Shown: positions 1 to 8,688 of the stretch, one piece after another
Position numbering within the stretch: position 1 is the first letter of the stretch
How the letters are laid out: each line of letters begins with the position of its first letter
Source: an uncultured Bacteroidales bacterium
Lineage (GTDB): Bacteria; Bacteroidota; Bacteroidia; Bacteroidales; Bacteroidaceae
Direction of reading: 5' to 3'
NCBI GenBank assembly: GCA_902760965.1
Contig: CACWIN010000002.1
Location: forward strand, 1-64,000
Length of the DNA: 64,000 nucleotides
Position numbers and translations under genes: made by a program
Notes under the pieces: generated by a model
What the model was told of the DNA's origin: nothing
Database searches by the model: none
The model's input: the letters and a program-made list of their open reading frames with translations, nothing else

Positions 1-378
1 ATGTGGTTTGTGTTTATCATGGTATGAAAGAAAACGCTTAATTTTGGATCATCCTTAAAATGCGGATCCCGCTTCGGACACACAAATTGAAACATCACCT
101 CCTTTAGTGGCGGTTTTTGTGGGGCCGATGTCTCCGGCGCGGTACCGGTATGAGCGCTACGGTGGTACCGGTGTTAGCGCTACAAGCATAATCTATATAG
201 CGCTATACTCAGTTATGGATGCCTTTGTCTTTTATAGGTTAGGTGTCGATTTTACTTTGCCAAAATCTGTCGATTCAAAGTTACTCGTTACAGGAGAAGA
301 ACCATCCCTCAAACGACTAAGTTGATTTGGCAAATATTCCTGGAAAACCATAGATTTCCCGGGAATAATTGGGCATAC
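1..378. other. Non-coding stretch downstream of the defence operon
   Basis: No convincing gene is seen here. The one open frame (plus strand, 107-325) has no recognisable domain, and its first part lies over a short tandem repeat, so I do not call it. The stretch lies just after the stop of the last gene of the minus-strand operon and may contain its transcription end, but I see no strong hairpin with a T-run. Confidence 0.5.
141..183. repeat. Two-copy 23-bp tandem repeat
   Basis: Unit 1 at 141-160 reads GGTACCGGTATGAGCGCTAC and unit 2 at 164-183 reads GGTACCGGTGTTAGCGCTAC. They match at 18 of 20 positions with a period of 23. Each holds two small palindromes (GGTACC and AGCGCT), and a third AGCGCTAT follows near 199. 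The function is unknown; a protein-binding iteron or a decayed insertion end are both possible. Confidence 0.6.
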
Positions 379-810
379 CTATGCGAATTTAAGCAGGTTT
401 GCACTTAAGGAGTGTTCAACTTTACGCATGTTGTCGTCAAATAAAGTATTCTTAAGCTGACATTCCCATATCACAATAACCTGCCAACCTGCTTCATGCA
501 GGGCCTTGTATTCCTGTTGATCACGTTCTCGGTTCCGCTGGATTTTTGCAACCCAGAAATCAGTGTTGCTTTTAGGAACAGAATATAGACTGCAACCCTC
601 ATGGCCGTGCCAGAAGCATCCGTTCACGAATATGGCAGTACGGTACTTGCGCAGCACAATGTCCGGCTTTCCAGGCACGCCCTTCACGTTAAGCCGATAC
701 CTGTACCCATGACTCCACAGCCAATGTCGTACTTTTAGTTCCGGTTTCGTGCCTTTCGACCGATTCGCTGCCATGTTGTTGTGTCGTTGTTGCCTTGAGA
801 GTATATCCAT
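379..810 (-). CDS. vsr: Very short patch repair (Vsr-type) DNA mismatch endonuclease
   Basis: This 143-aa protein has the usual length of Vsr enzymes. Vsr nicks 5' of the T in T:G mismatches that arise from deamination of 5-methylcytosine and so protects methylated sites from mutation. The N-terminus carries the family's RSKGTKPE-type segment (residues 18-25). The core GKPDIVLRKYRTAIFVNGCF (about 47-66) holds the catalytic Asp, followed by WHGH and the zinc-ligand-like His and Cys residues. A WQVIVIWECQL strand lies near 108-118. It is the last gene of the operon, 3 bp after the McrC-like gene, and shares the operon with a cytosine-5 methylase, its normal functional partner. Vsr folds as a PD-(D/E)XK relative, so a role as an extra restriction nuclease cannot be excluded. 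Confidence 0.93.
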   Translation of the reverse strand: MDILSRQQRHNNMAANRSKGTKPELKVRHWLWSHGYRYRLNVKGVPGKPDIVLRKYRTAIFVNGCFWHGHEGCSLYSVPKSNTDFWVAKIQRNRERDQQEYKALHEAGWQVIVIWECQLKNTLFDDNMRKVEHSLSANLLKFA

Positions 811-813
811 AAT

Positions 814-3114
814 TTATATAGTCCTTGCAATCTTTATTAATTGTGTCAAACCTATAACGTCAAGTTTCCCAAAGCGGCTATGTTTAAGTTTCTCTATATC
901 TCGTGGATTCCAAGTATATTTTTGTAATTCTTTCTCTATACCCTTTTTGTTAAGTCTGAACATGAGATATATCTTATCAATATTGTTATCTACAGGGGTG
1001 AATGGATAGTTTAGAGCTTTCATCTCCTTATACCCATACACCTTAGGACCGCCTGAATTGATTTTGTGAAGCGTAGCCTCCTTGCCATTATGCAACAGGA
1101 TATATCGAGCATTTACAATTTCCTTACTAACAGAGATTGTCCCTTTTCTATCTCCAGCTCTACCGTTGTATAACCAGTTCTTCAAGATCCACTGTAGATG
1201 CTTTTGATTCTTATAGTACCCTATCAATACCGTTGTCTCATCGGGTAGGAAATTACGATTCTCACCATCAGCTTCCGGCAGACTTTCTATTGTCGCTGAT
1301 TCGTTGGGGGAGAGATGTATGTCATATTCGTAGTATGACAGTTTCTCACGATCCGATGTGCGATCGAGCAGATGAGCTTTCACTTCGGCTAGGAACTTTT
1401 TCAAATGGACTGAATCCTGTTGCCAATGCCCTGGACGGATACTGAAAGCTCCAAGTCCTGGTACAATCTCATGGAATCCGCGTAGTTTCCTGTTCTCTTC
1501 ACCAGGATACAGAACATATGCACCACTAGTCCTGCGTATTGCGTCTTTGTAGGCATGCATCTTCAGGAGGTCACCACGTTTGTATATTTTCAGTTCCTGT
1601 TCCTGCTTTTCACTTGCCAATTCTTCTACTATATCCTTGCCAGTGTCCTTATCCTCCAACAGGACTTTGTCGAGTCGGTATTTTGCATCGAAGTGAATGT
1701 GTATGATACGTTCCTGTCGTTCTGCCTCCTCTTCTGTGATCAGCCCTGGCCACAACGACAATGTATAGTCGGGCCTCATGGTCATCGTCCAACTACCGGC
1801 TTTATGAATTGAATCGTCTGTTAAGCGATTAAACGTGCGGTTATAGTAGAATGCAACATTCAGAACTCTTGAGAAAGTCTCCTGCCTTCCGCTCACCATT
1901 CGCATACGGCCTTGACGCAGATTTAGGTTGATACCGTCCTTATCCATCGCCACCAGTTTCTTTTTTTCCTGAGGCTCTATGTGGAAGAACTCCGAAATCA
2001 GTTCCATAAGTTTGAAAAATAGCCAGTATTCGTATAATATAGCTACGTTCTTCTTTCCAGCATCATACACATCATTACCGCCAGTCCAATTCAACTTGGC
2101 AGCCAAATCAAATAGCAACCATGCCTGTAGAACTTCCCGGTATCCCTCCTTTCGTTGTAAAACAGGACTATTCATGTTCATGTGCGTTGGTTGCGAAATC
2201 TGGCGGAAGAACTGATTGTCCAGATGTTCATATAATTGCTCTAGCGTTTGATTCGCCTCTGCTTTTAGCTGTTCGGAGGCGTTGGCATAGCCTCTGATTT
2301 CTGAACAGAAGTTCACAAATGTCCTCAGTACGAATTTCACAAACTGGTTTTCCTGACAGTCCGTCGTATCGCGTTTATAATCCACTTCAATCCTTAGTGG
2401 TACACTGGTCAAACATTCGGGCATCCCAACTCGCATCTCTGGTGACAACCGAGCCTTGTTTGTACTTGATGCAATCTGACGAATATTTTTACGGCTTAGA
2501 CGCTTCACTCCTACAATTTTCCGCTCAATGTTGGCATCCATCCATTTCCTAACAGGGTTTGAGAAAATCTTATGTATGGCCTCTGAGAACGATTCGCTGT
2601 CAATAAGAGACCGTACAAAAGAGAACCGTTGATAAAGCGTTTGCGATGAACAATTTTGATCAATTTCCAGTTGCTGTGTCACTGGTGCTCCTTGTTGCAA
2701 CACGAGATCTGTATAGTATTCAGCTATCTCGTCTAGCATTAGACGATAATCGTTCCTGTACTCCGCCTTTGTACTGCGTATTTCCAGACTTACGTGCCCA
2801 ACCTGTTTGTGTGTATCAACCTCAACCACATCCAATGTCAAGTGCCCCACATATATACCTGTGACCAGTATTCCTTCACTGACGTGTTGATTCCTGTTTG
2901 GATGAAATCTTACGATCTCGTTCTCTTTCTCAAACTGGTATCGTCCACCCACAAACTCATATGTATATGTGCATCCTTCTACTAGCTGATACCTCGATTC
3001 TCCAGGATATGGCTCGACTTCATCAAAGACCTTTGCCTTCAAAGACTGCGGATACACGACCAGCCTCACACCGCCGTATTTCCCCATAACTGGTATTTCG
3101 AGAAACTCCGCCAT
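814..3114 (-). CDS. McrC-like restriction nuclease subunit (DUF2357 plus PD-(D/E)XK)
   Basis: I place the start at the ATG at 3114 (766 aa); the frame also opens at a TTG at 3132 directly after the RhuM stop. The N-terminal 350 residues match the DUF2357 type found in McrC-like proteins. Numbering from the TTG, the nuclease core has RPDYTL (about 453-458), FDAKYR (481-486) and the helix KMHAYKDAI (524-532), a classic PD-(D/E)XK arrangement. About 170 further residues form a separate C-terminal part with alternating strands (TTVLIGYYKNQ... and ARYILLHNGKEA), longer than E. coli McrC (about 350 aa overall) and of unknown role. In McrBC systems this subunit joins an AAA+ ring and cuts DNA after translocation. 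Its partner is the McrB-like protein encoded two genes upstream, with RhuM between them. Confidence 0.85.
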   Translation of the reverse strand: MAEFLEIPVMGKYGGVRLVVYPQSLKAKVFDEVEPYPGESRYQLVEGCTYTYEFVGGRYQFEKENEIVRFHPNRNQHVSEGILVTGIYVGHLTLDVVEVDTHKQVGHVSLEIRSTKAEYRNDYRLMLDEIAEYYTDLVLQQGAPVTQQLEIDQNCSSQTLYQRFSFVRSLIDSESFSEAIHKIFSNPVRKWMDANIERKIVGVKRLSRKNIRQIASSTNKARLSPEMRVGMPECLTSVPLRIEVDYKRDTTDCQENQFVKFVLRTFVNFCSEIRGYANASEQLKAEANQTLEQLYEHLDNQFFRQISQPTHMNMNSPVLQRKEGYREVLQAWLLFDLAAKLNWTGGNDVYDAGKKNVAILYEYWLFFKLMELISEFFHIEPQEKKKLVAMDKDGINLNLRQGRMRMVSGRQETFSRVLNVAFYYNRTFNRLTDDSIHKAGSWTMTMRPDYTLSLWPGLITEEEAERQERIIHIHFDAKYRLDKVLLEDKDTGKDIVEELASEKQEQELKIYKRGDLLKMHAYKDAIRRTSGAYVLYPGEENRKLRGFHEIVPGLGAFSIRPGHWQQDSVHLKKFLAEVKAHLLDRTSDREKLSYYEYDIHLSPNESATIESLPEADGENRNFLPDETTVLIGYYKNQKHLQWILKNWLYNGRAGDRKGTISVSKEIVNARYILLHNGKEATLHKINSGGPKVYGYKEMKALNYPFTPVDNNIDKIYLMFRLNKKGIEKELQKYTWNPRDIEKLKHSRFGKLDVIGLTQLIKIARTI

Positions 3115-3132
3115 ATACCTATTGATTAACAA

Positions 3133-4164
3133 CTATTCCTCTGAGATATTCTTGCCTAACAATCCTTTGACTTCTTTATCAAAGTCCGAGTTTATCTTTT
3201 GTGTTGGATTAAACAACCGATATTCTTCTTCAGCTTTTTTATCTGCCATTTCACGGCTAACCTTACCCTTATCTGGCAATAAGGCATACCGGCGGAATGT
3301 CAGGAACTCATTCACGGAATCAGAAAAATCTTTCATGCTAAATGCATTCTTACGCTCTATCAGATCTTCTATATAATCAAAATAGCCCGATACTGCACGT
3401 TCCAAACGGCGAATTTCCACCTCTGGCAGATAGTTCTTGGCTATTTTTGTATCACTGAGTAATACGCGTCCTTCAGGTGCATTCTTCCATGTTTGCAAAC
3501 CCATATGATCTTTCTCGTGGTCAGCACGAGTATATATGATTTCGGGAGCGGTTTGACCAGTTATGGCATAATGGAAACGGTTCTGCACCATCTGGTAGAA
3601 CTCACGTGTGGTGGGAGAGTTGCGGTCATAGTCAAAAGAACATTCTGCATAGATGTCTGTAATCTGTTGCCAGATGCGACGTTCACTAGCACGAATACTT
3701 CTAACTTTCTCCAGCAATTCACGGAAGTAATCCTTGCCGAATACTGCAGTTCCTTGTTTCAATCGTTCTTCATCCAGAACGAATCCTTTCTTGATAAATT
3801 CTTTAAGAATACTGGTAGCCCATTGTCTGAACTTGGTAGCACGTGTGGATGAAACACGGTAACCAACAGCAATAATGGCATCAAGACTGTAGAAAGCGGT
3901 TTCACTCACCTGAGTCTTACCTTCCATTGCACCGTGTGGAGTGGTTGTTTCCATTTTGGAAATGACCACATTTTTATCAAGTTCACCTGTCTCGAATTTC
4001 TTCTTAAGATGTTTACTGATATCAGGGATACCAACGTTAAACAATTGAGCCATAGCTTTCTGCGTAGCCCAAATCGTTTCGTCTTTGATGATTACCTGCA
4101 CCTTGCCTTCCTCTTCTGGCAATTGGTACAATATAAATTGTATTTCACTGTTCATATTATTCAT
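3133..4164 (-). CDS. rhuM: RhuM-family protein
   Basis: This 343-aa protein belongs to the RhuM (virulence RhuM) family named after a Salmonella SPI-3 protein whose biochemical role is unclear. The signature segments are IWATQKAMAQLFNVGIPDIS (about 31-50), KTQVSETAFYSLDAIIAVGY (about 83-102), VSSTRATKFRQWATSILKEF and the LEKVRSIRASERRIWQQITD helix. The N-terminal portion resembles the small DNA-binding domains of phage antirepressors (KilA-N/ORF6N type). RhuM genes commonly sit inside type I R-M loci; here the gene lies between the McrB-like and McrC-like genes, 18 bp after the former and 18 bp before the chosen start of the latter. A second ATG three codons in (4155) is equally possible. I infer a regulatory or DNA-binding accessory role; the sequence does not show a catalytic motif. 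Confidence 0.88.
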   Translation of the reverse strand: MNNMNSEIQFILYQLPEEEGKVQVIIKDETIWATQKAMAQLFNVGIPDISKHLKKKFETGELDKNVVISKMETTTPHGAMEGKTQVSETAFYSLDAIIAVGYRVSSTRATKFRQWATSILKEFIKKGFVLDEERLKQGTAVFGKDYFRELLEKVRSIRASERRIWQQITDIYAECSFDYDRNSPTTREFYQMVQNRFHYAITGQTAPEIIYTRADHEKDHMGLQTWKNAPEGRVLLSDTKIAKNYLPEVEIRRLERAVSGYFDYIEDLIERKNAFSMKDFSDSVNEFLTFRRYALLPDKGKVSREMADKKAEEEYRLFNPTQKINSDFDKEVKGLLGKNISEE

Positions 4165-4182
4165 TCTAATCCATTATAGAAC

Positions 4183-5925
4183 CTATGCCTCAGCAAAACT
4201 TGTAAATCCGTTAGCTGTTGCAGACTCATACATGCGAAGTATTTTATCTGCACTCTCCTTATACTGCGCTTTATCCACGTTCTCCTTGGTAATAATCAAA
4301 TCCTTACCAGCTCCAGTGAAACATAGCTTCCAAAGCTGAGTAAGTACGGGCTCCAGCTTTTTGCGTGAACCGTGTAATTTGGGCAGCAGCTTCTGTACAA
4401 TGGCCGCATCAAGAATCTCCTCATCAGTCATCTTTGCTGGGGTGTCATCGTTGTCTTTTGCTTGACAGATGAAGCGGAATATCTCAGTAGCCGAGCGGTA
4501 ACCGAATTCCGCATTCACATTCTTCAGTTCATTAAAAAACTCTTGTAGTGTTAATACGGCTTTATCATCCTTATCAAAGTCTTTCTTACATGACTTTTTT
4601 ACAAAATCAGCACCCATTTCAGCTGCTTTCCCATTGATGTTTTCTCGATTTACCTCCCTCATTTCCTGCAAGAACAACTCCATCTCTTTTGGAGATATCT
4701 TGAATTCTATCACGTTGGCACGGTCAAGTACTTTAGGAGAGAACATATATGTCGTCTCATCCACGTTAATGGTACCTATGATGAAGAGGTTTCTTGGTAG
4801 ACCAATATGCTGAGGCACGCCGTCAATATCTACCTTTGTCTTATCACACGCATCAGCAGTCCATAAACTTATCTTCTCGTTGCTTTCCATAGCAGACAGG
4901 AAATCAGCAAAATAACGTTCTACGTAACTCATGTTCATCTCATCTAGAATCAGGAAGAACGGCTTATCTGAGTTTTCCATCTTGTTTGCCTCTATAAGCA
5001 GGTCCAAGACTCCATTTTCAGGCTTAACGTACTTTCCTTGCTGTAAAGCGTTGGGGAATCCCAGCAGTGGCTCTCTGTTCGTCCAGTCTGCTCCAACGCT
5101 CACTACACACATCTGCTTTTCTTTATCAGTCGCCAATGCACTCGCAAATGCCAAAGCCAGCTGTGTCTTACCAGAACCAGCCAGTCCACTAAGTATTAAG
5201 AACCTTTTCGACATTAGTGAGAAAGCAAATCGCTTAATTAGGTTGTCGGAATAAACAAGACCAGTCTGTTTTATATATTCAATTATTGTCTTTATTGAGA
5301 ATTGAGAAGCAGTGATCTCCGGTTGTTTTGGCAATTCTAACTGTTCTTTCATGATAGGGTTATGGTCTTGTAACTTCATATATTTCTCATATGCATTTTT
5401 GAATGCCAGCAGTAATCTTTCATCCAAAACATGATCAGTTATTTTCCATTCGTTCGAATAAATGGCACATGCTTTATACTCTTTGCTGTCAATTTGTTGG
5501 TCGTTAAAATGTAGCAATAAATCGCTTTCCTGTTGAAGTTTATTCCTTAATTTATCGCGGGTTCTTATTATCTCTGGTAGCTTCAATTTTGTTACTCCCT
5601 GAGCCAACGACAGATATATTTTTTTCAAATCTTTTGAGAAGAGAAATACCAAGTATATTCCCTTCTGAGTCGACCCGGTTTCTTTCTTATTCATAATGGC
5701 CACCCAAGGACATTTAGAAACACGACCTGTTCCTATTGAGCCTTTAATGAGGTATCTGTCCGTAGAGAACACCTCCTTAAGCTTAATTGGAATATTATTT
5801 CTTAATATCTCACCGGATTGAGATTCTAATGATACTCCTTTCCCTATATGGCTTTCATAATCTGCCCCAGCTTTTTGGAAATCTGCAATTAACGTATTCA
5901 GTTCCCTGATAAATCCTTCTCTCAT
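4183..5925 (-). CDS. McrB-like AAA+ NTPase with MrcB N-terminal domain
   Basis: This 580-aa protein has two parts. Residues 1-190 look like the MrcB N-terminal (DUF3578) domain, with YESHIGKG near 23-30 and CPWVAIMN near 72-79. Residues 205-580 form an AAA+ motor. Walker A is GLAGSGKT (247-254), Walker B is FFLILDEMN (323-331), and GTINVDETT (384-392) stands where McrB GTPases carry their N-T/V-x-D nucleotide-specificity signature. LDRANVIEF (400-408) follows as the arginine-bearing region. McrB proteins hydrolyse GTP and drive DNA translocation with McrC. The N-terminal domain normally recognises target DNA; in LlaJI-like relatives the target is unmethylated. The gene starts 12 bp after the methylase stop. 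Confidence 0.9.
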   Translation of the reverse strand: MREGFIRELNTLIADFQKAGADYESHIGKGVSLESQSGEILRNNIPIKLKEVFSTDRYLIKGSIGTGRVSKCPWVAIMNKKETGSTQKGIYLVFLFSKDLKKIYLSLAQGVTKLKLPEIIRTRDKLRNKLQQESDLLLHFNDQQIDSKEYKACAIYSNEWKITDHVLDERLLLAFKNAYEKYMKLQDHNPIMKEQLELPKQPEITASQFSIKTIIEYIKQTGLVYSDNLIKRFAFSLMSKRFLILSGLAGSGKTQLALAFASALATDKEKQMCVVSVGADWTNREPLLGFPNALQQGKYVKPENGVLDLLIEANKMENSDKPFFLILDEMNMSYVERYFADFLSAMESNEKISLWTADACDKTKVDIDGVPQHIGLPRNLFIIGTINVDETTYMFSPKVLDRANVIEFKISPKEMELFLQEMREVNRENINGKAAEMGADFVKKSCKKDFDKDDKAVLTLQEFFNELKNVNAEFGYRSATEIFRFICQAKDNDDTPAKMTDEEILDAAIVQKLLPKLHGSRKKLEPVLTQLWKLCFTGAGKDLIITKENVDKAQYKESADKILRMYESATANGFTSFAEA

Positions 5926-5937
5926 ATGTTGTTAGTT

Positions 5938-7806
5938 TTATTCTATCACTTCGAGTATCTTATTCGCAATAGCTTTTGCCATCAGAGGAGGCACAGCATT
6001 ACCAACCATTGTATACTGTGGAGTTTCAGATTTACGTTTGTCGCCACCCGTTGTTCTCTTTCCCTGAAATACAAAGGAATCGTCAAAAGATTGCAAACGT
6101 GCCATCTCTCTTACCGTCGGCACACGATGGCTGTGGTAGTGAATGAAATCGTCTGGCAAGGTAACAACTGTAGGTGATTGGCCATCTGGCTTCAGTACCG
6201 TATAGTTACGCTTGTCAGAGTTGAGCCCCATATCCGATAGTCGCTTTTTTACTTCATCAGTATAGTCGCCAGCTTCAGCGATGACTGTCAATCGGTTAAG
6301 CACTTCTTCACTTTGCTTACTTGTCTGATGATTGAAAAGGCGAGCATGTTCAAAGATCTCGTTTTCAAGATTATCAAGACTCTTCACATAGAAAGGCTCT
6401 TTTATGGTAAAGCGGTGGCTAAGTCGTCCTTGTTTTGACCACTCAGAATAGGTTTTACCTGATCCGTCTGGCTTTCCGTCAATGTTTCGAGTAACATTCA
6501 GAGCTGCGTATCGTTTTATTACTTGTACTTCCGAATAGTCACTTGCAGATTCACCATTATTCAAGAAATCTAAATCGTTTAATGCCTCATAGACTGTTAC
6601 TTTGTTATCCTCTGTTGTGGCTGGAATTTCCGTAATCATCGGCTGGTCTTTACGGCAACCGATGAAAATAACCCTTTCACGATTCTGAGGTACGCCATAA
6701 TCTGATGAATTCAGTATGAGCGGTTTCTTGATTCGATAAAGGTGTATCTCATTCATTATCCTCTCATATTCTTCAATAGAATTGTCATCTTCAGCGTATT
6801 TACGCAACTCTCCAAAGACTTCTTCCAATGTAAGCGTGTAAATATTGACCATTAATTTTAACCTATCTGCAAGTTCTGTTTGGTCCTTAAATTCTTCTGC
6901 CCAATAAAGGTGTCTATTAATTGTTTCAGCTAAATCGCCATCACTTAAAGCATAAACAAAGTCATTGAACTTCTTTACTAATCGATCATTGTCCACATCT
7001 GCTTCTGCTTTCAGATGCAGAATGGAATCTATCAATTTCTGACGCTTAGACGATAATTTTAGAAGAGACAAAGCGTGACGTATCGTCGTAATATGCTGAT
7101 TGCTCTTACTAACCTTCAAGGGAACAGGTTTCGTCAGTTGCTTATAAACCGACTCTACAATTTGGAAATACTTGTCAATGAAAAAGTCCTCTTTTCCATC
7201 CTCAATGGTTTCTATTCTAATTTTATTGATGAAGCATTGACGAACTGAATCATTAGCCGTTCTGCTAAGCACACCATTGAAATAGGCAATTGTGTCATTC
7301 ACTCTCTCATCATCAATGATAGAGCGGATTTCATTCATTACTGCCGTTTTGAACTTACCCTTGTCTTTCGTCAGAATACCCTTCACATTCTCCATCACAA
7401 AATATTTGGGACGGAGTTTGCGGATAACTTTCAGATAGTGGATAAAGAGATTATCACGTTTGTCAAACTTCCTTCTTCTGCCAGACAAACTAAACGACTG
7501 GCAACTTGGGCCACCCGTTACCACATCTATATCCTGGTCGCCAATCTCCTTTTCAAGACGTGCCAAGAAATCATCTGACATAATATCTTCTGTGATGAAC
7601 GCAGTATCCAAACCCAATTGGCGATTATATCTCACTTTATGGGTCAACTCGCAGTTACTATTGATGTCACTTGCCAGGACAAAATCGAAATATTTATCGT
7701 CAGTATATGCTTGCAAAAATCCCTCGCTAATGCCACCAGCACCAGCGAAGAGGTCGATGAATTTTATCGGGGTTTTACCTTGTTTGAACTCTTCTATTTC
7801 TGCCAT
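5938..7806 (-). CDS. dcm: DNA (cytosine-5) methyltransferase
   Basis: This 622-aa enzyme methylates cytosine C5 using S-adenosylmethionine. Visible motifs are I (FIDLFAGAGG, 16-25), IV (GGPSCQSFS, 98-106, catalytic Cys102), VI (MENVKG, 138-143), VIII (GVPQNRERVIFIG, 371-383) and X (MVGNAVPP near 603-610). Two things are odd. Motif IV reads PSCQ where most family members have PPCQ. About 220 residues rich in Lys, Asp and Glu are inserted between motifs VI and VIII, where roughly 30 is usual, so the protein is about 200 aa longer than a typical Dcm. The target recognition region lies after motif VIII. It is the expected modification partner of the McrBC-like pair and of Vsr in the same operon. 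Confidence 0.95.
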   Translation of the reverse strand: MAEIEEFKQGKTPIKFIDLFAGAGGISEGFLQAYTDDKYFDFVLASDINSNCELTHKVRYNRQLGLDTAFITEDIMSDDFLARLEKEIGDQDIDVVTGGPSCQSFSLSGRRRKFDKRDNLFIHYLKVIRKLRPKYFVMENVKGILTKDKGKFKTAVMNEIRSIIDDERVNDTIAYFNGVLSRTANDSVRQCFINKIRIETIEDGKEDFFIDKYFQIVESVYKQLTKPVPLKVSKSNQHITTIRHALSLLKLSSKRQKLIDSILHLKAEADVDNDRLVKKFNDFVYALSDGDLAETINRHLYWAEEFKDQTELADRLKLMVNIYTLTLEEVFGELRKYAEDDNSIEEYERIMNEIHLYRIKKPLILNSSDYGVPQNRERVIFIGCRKDQPMITEIPATTEDNKVTVYEALNDLDFLNNGESASDYSEVQVIKRYAALNVTRNIDGKPDGSGKTYSEWSKQGRLSHRFTIKEPFYVKSLDNLENEIFEHARLFNHQTSKQSEEVLNRLTVIAEAGDYTDEVKKRLSDMGLNSDKRNYTVLKPDGQSPTVVTLPDDFIHYHSHRVPTVREMARLQSFDDSFVFQGKRTTGGDKRKSETPQYTMVGNAVPPLMAKAIANKILEVIE

Positions 7807-7809
7807 ATA

Positions 7810-8688
7810 TTATCTTCTCTTATGCTTCTTATTCTTCTTATGCTTTTTCTTTTTCTTGGGAGCGATATCGGCAGCAGCCATTGCTTCGTCACGTTCCTTT
7901 TTCTCTTTCTTTCTATCGCCCTGACTCTTAATGATGTCTCTACTTGCAACCAGAAAATCATAGAAGTCTTGGCTCGTATATGCAGAGGCCTCTATTACGC
8001 CTGCCAGTTTGTTTACTAACTGAATGACACCTTTTGGCGCAGTAATACGATACTCGAAATATTTGTCAAAGACGGTATCTTCGCCACGATCTTTCTTGTC
8101 CATTTCTTCTATGCAGAAACGAAGTACACCCTTTAAGGCTTCTGGATTTCTGAACACAGTAGCCGATGGCAAGATACCTCTATTTCGCAAGTTCTGCTCT
8201 CTAAATAGGAACTTGGTATAGGTGTAGTCAAGCGTCCCATCTTCGTCGGCTTGAACTGTATTCTTGAAAGACCAATAAAGACCCTCTAGCCAGTTTCTGT
8301 TTTGCTTGTAGAACCAGTGTTCGGCAATATAGTTAGAATCACAATCCAGTTCGTAAACTTTATTCCAACGTCTTCTCATGTATTCATACAAATCAACATG
8401 AGAAAGATATTGCCAAAAATGACTTTGAGCTGCTTGCATGGGAGTAAGGTCTTTGAATGCCTCGAAGAGAATCTTCCCTGCTTCAAAGTCATCAGCAGAA
8501 GTCTTAGAGTCAGCATAAGCAAGCATACCCGACAAGTCTGGTTGCTCTAAATCTGTTTCATACAACCCGTCATGCTTCTCGGCTTCTTCTCGCCACTTAA
8601 ATGTGGGGTTGAGATAATTTGGGAGATTATCTTGAACGTGAATTCTTAATATCTCGGCAAATTCTGGGGTAAAGATTGTCTGCTTCAT
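7810..8688 (-). CDS. DUF6339-like protein with basic C-terminal tail
   Basis: This 292-aa protein resembles the DUF6339 group that I associate with methylase-linked defence loci; that assignment is from memory and moderate. Recognisable stretches are FKDLTPMQAAQSHFWQYLSH (about 78-97) and YMRRRWN, then HWFYKQNRNWLEGLYW (about 125-140) and a helical C-terminal half. The last 25 residues are almost all Lys, His and Arg (KKKKKHKKNKKHKRR), which suggests binding to nucleic acid. No catalytic motif is evident. The start overlaps the stop of the upstream 287-aa gene by 4 bp (ATGA), which implies coupled translation, and the methylase begins 3 bp after its stop. Confidence 0.6.
   Translation of the reverse strand: MKQTIFTPEFAEILRIHVQDNLPNYLNPTFKWREEAEKHDGLYETDLEQPDLSGMLAYADSKTSADDFEAGKILFEAFKDLTPMQAAQSHFWQYLSHVDLYEYMRRRWNKVYELDCDSNYIAEHWFYKQNRNWLEGLYWSFKNTVQADEDGTLDYTYTKFLFREQNLRNRGILPSATVFRNPEALKGVLRFCIEEMDKKDRGEDTVFDKYFEYRITAPKGVIQLVNKLAGVIEASAYTSQDFYDFLVASRDIIKSQGDRKKEKKERDEAMAAADIAPKKKKKHKKNKKHKRR

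Noticed and set aside
107..325. 72-aa plus-strand frame
   Set aside because: Low-information sequence over a tandem repeat, no domain or promoter match.
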